A stretch of 64,000 nucleotides of DNA, taken from assembly GCF_031458135.1 (NCBI RefSeq), contig NZ_JAVDXW010000001.1, positions 3,534,001 to 3,598,000 of the forward strand. The letters run 5' to 3'. A model generated the notes under the pieces. It saw only the letters and a program-made list of their open reading frames with translations, was not told the origin of the DNA and searched no databases. Positions 59,287-64,000 of the stretch are shown here, piece after piece; the stretch's first letter is position 1, and every line of letters starts with the position of its first letter. The translations under genes and the position numbers were made by a program. Origin of the DNA: Haloactinomyces albus (GTDB lineage Bacteria; Actinomycetota; Actinomycetes; Mycobacteriales; Pseudonocardiaceae).

Positions 59287-60648
59287 TTACCGGTCGTCCC
59301 GCGAGATCGCGACCATCTCCTCGCGGCCGACGACCTTGATGCGCTCGCGGTCCCGAGCCTGCCCCAGCGACCGCTCGTGCGCGTCGAGCCGATTCCACCC
59401 GTCCCACGTGGTGTAGGGGACACCACGCTCGTCCAGAAGCTGCAGGATGTCGGACGGTTCCGGCTCGGCGTGCCGGAACCCGTCGCCGGCACCGGCGGTG
59501 TCGGCCAACAGGTTGTTGATGGTTTCCAGCGCGTCGCCCTTGGTGTGCCCGATCAGCCCGACCGGCCCGCGCTTGATCCAGCCGGTGGTGTAGACACCGG
59601 GGATGTGCTGTCCGTCGAGGTCCAGCACCCGACCGCCCTCGTTCGGCACGGTGCCCGTGTCGTGGTCGAACGGGACGTCGGCCAGCGGGGAGCCGAGATA
59701 GCCCACGGCACGGTAGAGGGCCTGTACGGGCACGGTTTCGAACTCGCCGGTGCCCTGCACGTTGCCGTCCCCGGTGAGTTCCATGACCTCGGTGCGCAGG
59801 CCTTCGACACGGTCGGTACCCAGTACTTCGGCCGGACGGCGCAGGAAGTGGAAGTGCAGGCGGCGCAGCGAGTCCGTACTGCCGTCGCGCAGGGCCCAGT
59901 CCTGCAGCGTCTTGACCACGGTCTTGACCTGGTTGTTGGTGCGGATGGATTCCTCACTGGCCTCGTCGAGCTCGAAACCCTCCGGGTGCACCACCAGTTC
60001 CATTCCCGGCTGGTGATCCAGTTCCCGCAGTTCCAGCGGAGTGAACTTGGTTTGCGCCGGTCCCCGCCGTGCGAACAGGTGTACGTCGGTGACCTGCGAG
60101 GACTTCAGAGCTTGGTAGACGTTGTCCGGGATCTCGGTGTGCAACAGGTCGTCGGCCTGCTTGGCCAGTACTCGTGCGACATCCAGCGCCACATTGCCCG
60201 CACCGACGACCGCGACGCTGCGGGCGTCGAGAGTCCAGTCGCGCGGGGCCTCGGGATAGCCGTCATACCAGGAGATGAAGTCCGCGGCCCCGTGGCTGTG
60301 TGGCAGGTCGATTCCCGGGATGTCCAATTCCCGATCGTCCTTGGCGCCGGTTGCGAAGATGACCGAGTCGTAGTGGTGCCGCAGATCGTCCAGCTTGCAG
60401 TCGACGCCGTAGTCGATGTTGCCGAGGAAACGGATGCCGGGTTTCTCCAGAATGCGATGCAGCGCATCGACGATGCCCTTGATGCGTGGGTGATCGGGGG
60501 CCACCCCGTAGCGAACGAGACCGTACGGTGCGGGCATCCGGTCCAGCAGGTCGATGTCGGTGGGGGTTTCCGCCTTGGACAGGATGTCCGCGGCATACAC
60601 ACCGGCCGGTCCGGAACCGATGATCGCTACTCGCAGTGGGCGGGTCAC
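59287..60648 (-). CDS. fprA: NADPH-ferredoxin reductase FprA
   Basis: A 453-residue flavoprotein with N-terminal FAD motif VAIIGSGPAGVYAADIL, APYGLVRYGVAPDHPRIKG, the NADPH motif VAVVGAGNVALDVARVLAK and C-terminal GWIKRGPVGLIGHTKGDALETI. These match actinobacterial FprA, the adrenodoxin-reductase type enzyme. It passes electrons from NADPH to ferredoxins, which serve cytochrome P450s and iron-sulfur metabolism. A palindrome like the IdeR/DmdR iron box lies about 125 bp upstream, so iron control is possible. Confidence 0.95.
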   Translation of the reverse strand: MTRPLRVAIIGSGPAGVYAADILSKAETPTDIDLLDRMPAPYGLVRYGVAPDHPRIKGIVDALHRILEKPGIRFLGNIDYGVDCKLDDLRHHYDSVIFATGAKDDRELDIPGIDLPHSHGAADFISWYDGYPEAPRDWTLDARSVAVVGAGNVALDVARVLAKQADDLLHTEIPDNVYQALKSSQVTDVHLFARRGPAQTKFTPLELRELDHQPGMELVVHPEGFELDEASEESIRTNNQVKTVVKTLQDWALRDGSTDSLRRLHFHFLRRPAEVLGTDRVEGLRTEVMELTGDGNVQGTGEFETVPVQALYRAVGYLGSPLADVPFDHDTGTVPNEGGRVLDLDGQHIPGVYTTGWIKRGPVGLIGHTKGDALETINNLLADTAGAGDGFRHAEPEPSDILQLLDERGVPYTTWDGWNRLDAHERSLGQARDRERIKVVGREEMVAISRDDR

Positions 60649-61090
60649 TCACGTCCTCCTGGTCCGTATGGGTGCCTGGTCCGGCCCGGAGCTCGGCCGG
60701 GATTGGTCGGCCGGGACAGCCGGAGTGGCTGAGCAGTGTCATGGCGCGTTACAACGCCCTCCCCACCCAGCTTAGGCATACCTAACCGGCAATCCCGTGA
60801 TGTGAACCGGTGACTGCCCTTACAGGGATGGCGAGACGGGGATCGAGCACGGAGTGCACACGATGACGAACACGTTGTGTGTGTTTTTTGACACGCTCGG
60901 TATATACGGAAAGCTCCACGGACCGTGAGTGACCGGATGCGGGTGGTCACAGTAGGATCAGAGTTGATCTCTCGGCGGTGCTTGTCGAAAACTTCGGGCG
61001 CGGGCGACTCCGCCGTAGGGCGAAACGCCGCAGACAGCCGGCGCCTGCACCGCCGTGCGGGCCGCTCGGCCGAGGAGAAGGGAACATCCC
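60649..61090. other. Divergent control region of fprA and the methyltransferase
   Basis: Contains the iron-box-like palindrome at 60772-60785 and an AT-rich stretch near 60880-60910 with TTGACA and TATATA, likely part of the promoter of the plus-strand gene. No gene is seen. Confidence 0.5.
60772..60785. promoter_or_regulatory. Iron-box-like palindrome TTAGGCATACCTAA
   Basis: Ends TTAGG and CCTAA are exact inverted copies around CATA. Aligned to the 19-bp IdeR/DmdR consensus it matches about 14 positions, counted by eye. It lies upstream of fprA, 124-137 bp from its start. Confidence 0.5.
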
Positions 61091-61900
61091 ATGGAGGACC
61101 GACCAAGCTGGTTACCCAAGGACGTCGATCTGGAAAAAGCCAGTGCGGCCCGTTGCTACGACTACTACCTCGGCGGCGCGCACAACTTCGCCGTGGACCG
61201 CGAGCTCGCCCAGCAGGTCGTGGCGAAGGTGCCGCAGATCAAGGCGCTGGCCCAGGACAACCGCGCTTTCCTGCGCCGGGCGGTGCGCTACTGCGTCAGC
61301 CAGGGGATCCGTCAGTTCCTCGACATCGGTTCGGGGATCCCGACAGTGGGTAACGTCCACGAGATCGCTCAGGAGGCCGACCCGGAGGCTCGGGTGGTCT
61401 ACGTGGACAACGAACCGGTGGCGGTTGCCCACAGCCGGTCGATTCTGGACGGCAACGAACGCGCCGACGTCGTGCAGGGCGACCTGGCCGACGTGGCGGG
61501 AGTCCTGGCGTCCTCGCCGGTCGAGCGACTGCTGAACTTCGACGAGCCCATCGCGGTGATGATGGTGGCGTTGTTCCACTTCGTGCCGGACTCGGCTCAG
61601 CCGAAACGGATCGTGCAGCAGTACAGCGAGCGGATGGCCCCCGGCAGCTACCTCGGTTTCTCGCACCTGACGCAGGATGATTTTCCCGAGGCGGGACGGA
61701 ACCTGATCGACTTGTACGCCAACAGCAGCAACCCGGGAACGCTGCGCTCGCGTGCCGAGGTCACGGGCTTGCTGTCCGATTTCGAGCTCGTCGATCCCGG
61801 CGTGGTCCACATCCCGGAGTGGCGACCCGACAGTCCCGAGGACCGGTGGGAACAGCCCGAGCGATCGCTGGGGTACGCAGCACTCGGATACAAGGTGTGA
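61091..61900 (+). CDS. SAM-dependent methyltransferase, DUF574/SAV2177 family
   Basis: A 269-residue methyltransferase with ATG 61091. It opens WLPKDVDLEKASAARCYDYYLGGAHNFAVDRE, the DUF574 N-terminal signature. The SAM motif is FLDIGSGIPTVGNVHEIAQ, followed by VVYVDNEPVAVAHSRSIL and the C-terminal FSHLTQDDFPE. The family is abundant in streptomycetes and has no assigned substrate. It precedes the GGDEF/EAL gene by 45 bp on the same strand, so the two may be one transcript. Confidence 0.93.
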   Translation: MEDRPSWLPKDVDLEKASAARCYDYYLGGAHNFAVDRELAQQVVAKVPQIKALAQDNRAFLRRAVRYCVSQGIRQFLDIGSGIPTVGNVHEIAQEADPEARVVYVDNEPVAVAHSRSILDGNERADVVQGDLADVAGVLASSPVERLLNFDEPIAVMMVALFHFVPDSAQPKRIVQQYSERMAPGSYLGFSHLTQDDFPEAGRNLIDLYANSSNPGTLRSRAEVTGLLSDFELVDPGVVHIPEWRPDSPEDRWEQPERSLGYAALGYKV

Positions 61901-61945
61901 AACGTGGGTGACGGATCCGGTGGGGGTGACCGAGGGAGGCGGTCC

Positions 61946-64000
61946 ATGACCGAACAGCGGGATCGGCGCGAGTTCGTCCGGCAGTGGACGCAGTCGGTCC
62001 TCGGCCACACTTACGTGCCGAAAGCCCGCCCCGAGGTCCAAGCTTTCCTGGACGAGTGCACCGGGAAACTCCTCGACTCGCTGGTGAGCGAACCGTTCTC
62101 CACCGGCCCGGCAACCGAGGTCGGTACCCGACTCGTCGATGTGCACATCGTCGACGGCAAGGCGCTGGAAGGCACCCTCGAACTCGTCGCGACGGACCTG
62201 CCGAAACTGGTCGAGCACCTCGACGGCGAAGTCCTGCTGTCCCGGATGATCGCACTGATCGGTGCGATCGGCCGGGGCTTCGCCGGGGGACTGCGCGTAC
62301 GCACCCTGTCCGAGCAGGAGGTCATCAAGCAGGCGGTGCTGCAAGCCAGGGATGCCGCCGAGGAGGCGCTGCGGGCCAGCGAGGCCCGTTTCCGTGCGGT
62401 GTTCACCTCCTCGGTTCTGGGGATCGCCATCGTCGCCCTGGACGGCACGATCGAGGACGTGAACCAGGCCATGGCGAGCATCTTCCACACCTCGGGGGAA
62501 CAGCTGGTCGGTGGCACCGTGTTCGACCTCGCCGACGAGGACTGGCTGCGGGATCTTCGGGAAGCCGAGGGACTGCTGGTTACCGAGGTCGAGCAGCAGT
62601 TCCGGCTCGACACCCGCTTCAGCGCCCACGACGAGAGCGTGGTGTGGACCGAGGTCTCGGGGTCCCTGGTGCACGACGCCCACGGCCATCCGGAGTACCA
62701 GGTGCTGCTCTACGCCGATATCACCGACCGGCGCATGCTCCAGGAGCAGTTGCACCGCCAGGCCATGCACGACCCGCTGACGGGACTTGCCAACCGGACA
62801 CTGCTCAAATCGCGCATGGAGGCGGCACTCGCCCCGACGGAGGCCGGGCGGCGCGTCGCGCTGTGCTACCTCGACCTCGATGGATTCAAAGCCATCAACG
62901 ACAGCCTGGGGCATCCCATCGGAGACGAGCTGCTGTGCGCGGTCGCACACCACCTGCAGGTGACCTGCGAGGAGGAGGGAGCGCTCGCCGCCCGGATGGG
63001 GGGTGACGAGTTCGTGGTACTCGTCCCGGACTCCCCCGGAGTGCAGGCCGTGCTGGAACTGGTCGAACGGATCCTGCGCGAGATCACCAGGCCCGTGCGG
63101 TTCTCCTCGCACGAGCTCACCGCCTCGGCCAGCGTCGGCGTCGTGGAGCGTGCGGTCGCCGGAACGGGATCGGAGGAATTGCTCAGCGATGCCGATCTCA
63201 CCCTGTACCGGGCCAAGGCCGAGGGTAAGGCGCAGTGGGTCCTGTTCGATCCGGAGCGCAACGCCGCCGCGAAACGGCGTTTCAAGCTCTCGGCCACCCT
63301 GCCCGCGGCACTGGAGAACGACGAGTTCTTCGTGGAGTACCACCCGGTCGCATGGCTGGAGGACAACGGTCTCGTCGCGGTGCACTCCCGGGTGCGCTGG
63401 GATCATCCCGAGTTCGGTGAGCTCGATGCGGCGAGCTTCCTCGACATGGCCGAGGAGACCGGCGCGATCACGCGCCTCGGTAACTGGGTGCTGCGGCAGG
63501 CGTGTGAGCATGCCGCGCGCTGGACACGGACTCTCGGAGTGGCCGCCCCGGTGGTCGGCGTGGACCTGTCACCACGGCACTTCCGCGATCCCGAACTGGT
63601 CGCCGGGGTGCAGCGGATTCTGATCGAGACCGGGGTGTCCGCGCGGCAGCTTCGTCTGGGGATCCCCGAGTCCGCGCTGTTCGACGAGCAGGGCGATCCC
63701 GTGGACGTGCTGGACATCTTCGCGGAGATGGGCATCGGTCTGGTCGTGCAGGATTTCGGCAGCGACTACACGCGGCTCGCCCGGTTGCGGGGGCTGCCGG
63801 TGCAGGGAGTCGAGCTCACCGGAGACTACCTGGACGGTCTGGCAGACCCCGCGGGCCCGGATCCGTTGAACGAACACCTGGTGCACAGCCTGGTCGCCTC
63901 GGCACGGTTGCTGGACTTGGACGTCGTCGCCGTGGATGTGCGCACCGAGGAGCAGGCGAGGCGGCTGCGCAAGATGGGTGTGCACGTGGCGCGGGGAGAC
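61946..64000 (+). CDS. PAS-GGDEF-EAL protein, incomplete at the window end
   Basis: The frame from ATG 61946 (GGGAGGCGGTCC upstream) is open to the last base, giving 685 residues so far. Residues 1-140 are an unassigned helical region. A PAS domain follows at about 150-265 (FRAVFTSSVLGIAIVALDGTI), then a GGDEF domain with an intact MGGDEF motif near 352, so cyclic di-GMP synthesis is likely. The C-terminal EAL domain is degenerate: EALxR reads HSRVR, the NLS stretch reads VDLSPR, the LEITE motif reads LGIPE, and the DDFG motif reads QDFG. Phosphodiesterase activity is therefore doubtful. Confidence 0.9.
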   Translation, partial: MTEQRDRREFVRQWTQSVLGHTYVPKARPEVQAFLDECTGKLLDSLVSEPFSTGPATEVGTRLVDVHIVDGKALEGTLELVATDLPKLVEHLDGEVLLSRMIALIGAIGRGFAGGLRVRTLSEQEVIKQAVLQARDAAEEALRASEARFRAVFTSSVLGIAIVALDGTIEDVNQAMASIFHTSGEQLVGGTVFDLADEDWLRDLREAEGLLVTEVEQQFRLDTRFSAHDESVVWTEVSGSLVHDAHGHPEYQVLLYADITDRRMLQEQLHRQAMHDPLTGLANRTLLKSRMEAALAPTEAGRRVALCYLDLDGFKAINDSLGHPIGDELLCAVAHHLQVTCEEEGALAARMGGDEFVVLVPDSPGVQAVLELVERILREITRPVRFSSHELTASASVGVVERAVAGTGSEELLSDADLTLYRAKAEGKAQWVLFDPERNAAAKRRFKLSATLPAALENDEFFVEYHPVAWLEDNGLVAVHSRVRWDHPEFGELDAASFLDMAEETGAITRLGNWVLRQACEHAARWTRTLGVAAPVVGVDLSPRHFRDPELVAGVQRILIETGVSARQLRLGIPESALFDEQGDPVDVLDIFAEMGIGLVVQDFGSDYTRLARLRGLPVQGVELTGDYLDGLADPAGPDPLNEHLVHSLVASARLLDLDVVAVDVRTEEQARRLRKMGVHVARGD

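Noticed and set aside
61112-63511. 799-residue open frame on the minus strand
   Set aside because: It lies opposite the methyltransferase and PAS-GGDEF genes, both of which have clear motifs; its own text is not protein-like.

Overview
The window is high-GC actinobacterial DNA. Its content points to a mycelial, mycothiol-producing actinomycete, most likely in the Pseudonocardiales: an SsgB-type SsgA-like sporulation protein, XRE/DUF397 gene groups, an S-(hydroxymethyl)mycothiol dehydrogenase, a tuberculostearic-acid type gene pair (TmsA/TmsB), an F420-dependent LLM oxidoreductase and Asp23/AmaP clusters. This placement is inferred from gene families; genus and species cannot be fixed from the sequence alone.

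Layout. 1-3.4 kb: end of a VapBC-type toxin-antitoxin pair, MsrB, a small membrane protein, an unannotated 34-residue cysteine-rich peptide gene with its own perfect-stem terminator, and a lipoprotein of the TAP-like alpha/beta-hydrolase family whose nucleophile serine is replaced by glycine. 3.6-7.75 kb: an EamA exporter, then a seven-gene minus-strand Asp23/Gls24-AmaP envelope-stress operon. Facing it is a second very cysteine-rich short reading frame (7.8-8.0 kb). 8-16 kb: RibD-like reductase, ZapE, ornithine aminotransferase, a membrane Ser/Thr kinase, a BCP-type peroxiredoxin, a PfpI/DJ-1 protein, a Vms1/baeRF2-type protein and DUF2795. Two genes in this stress-flavoured set, and DUF5709 at 30.7 kb, carry promoter or palindrome motifs suggesting shared control. 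16-19 kb: two DUF397 proteins, their XRE partner and three small hypothetical genes.

19-31 kb: a LysRS gene truncated before class II motif 3, a Zur-box-controlled zinc importer (ZnuA-C-B), a PQQ-like lipoprotein, a SRPBCC protein, a decayed cold-shock gene, and a SigE-type sigma factor / CU044_5270 / small peptide operon. A 20-bp direct repeat brackets 25.85-29.27 kb. 31-39.5 kb: acyl-CoA metabolism (3-hydroxyacyl-CoA dehydrogenase, FCD-GntR regulator, CoA-transferase, glutaryl-CoA dehydrogenase-like enzyme, MFS carrier), with a GntR-type palindrome on the promoter, then the mycothiol-dependent formaldehyde pair. 39.5-48.4 kb: NarL-type two-component system, Gfo/Idh oxidoreductase, small membrane proteins, a DUF952-DUF985 fusion, an LLM oxidoreductase, a holin-like protein, tRNA-Val(CAC), a TIGR02611 protein and SsgB. 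48.6-53.4 kb: tRNA-Gly/Cys/Val, then proline catabolism (ProDH and P5C dehydrogenase) divergent from a PucR-type regulator. 53.4-64 kb: UspA, a class III cyclase, TmsA/TmsB, a lipase-maturation-factor-like membrane protein, FprA with an upstream iron-box-like palindrome, a DUF574 methyltransferase and a PAS-GGDEF-EAL protein that runs off the end and whose EAL half looks catalytically dead.

No insertion sequence, CRISPR array, phage or replication origin was seen. The strongest leads for something undescribed are the two cysteine-rich mini-proteins, the extended Asp23 operon beside one of them, and the unusual small-gene group at 17.7-18.8 kb.
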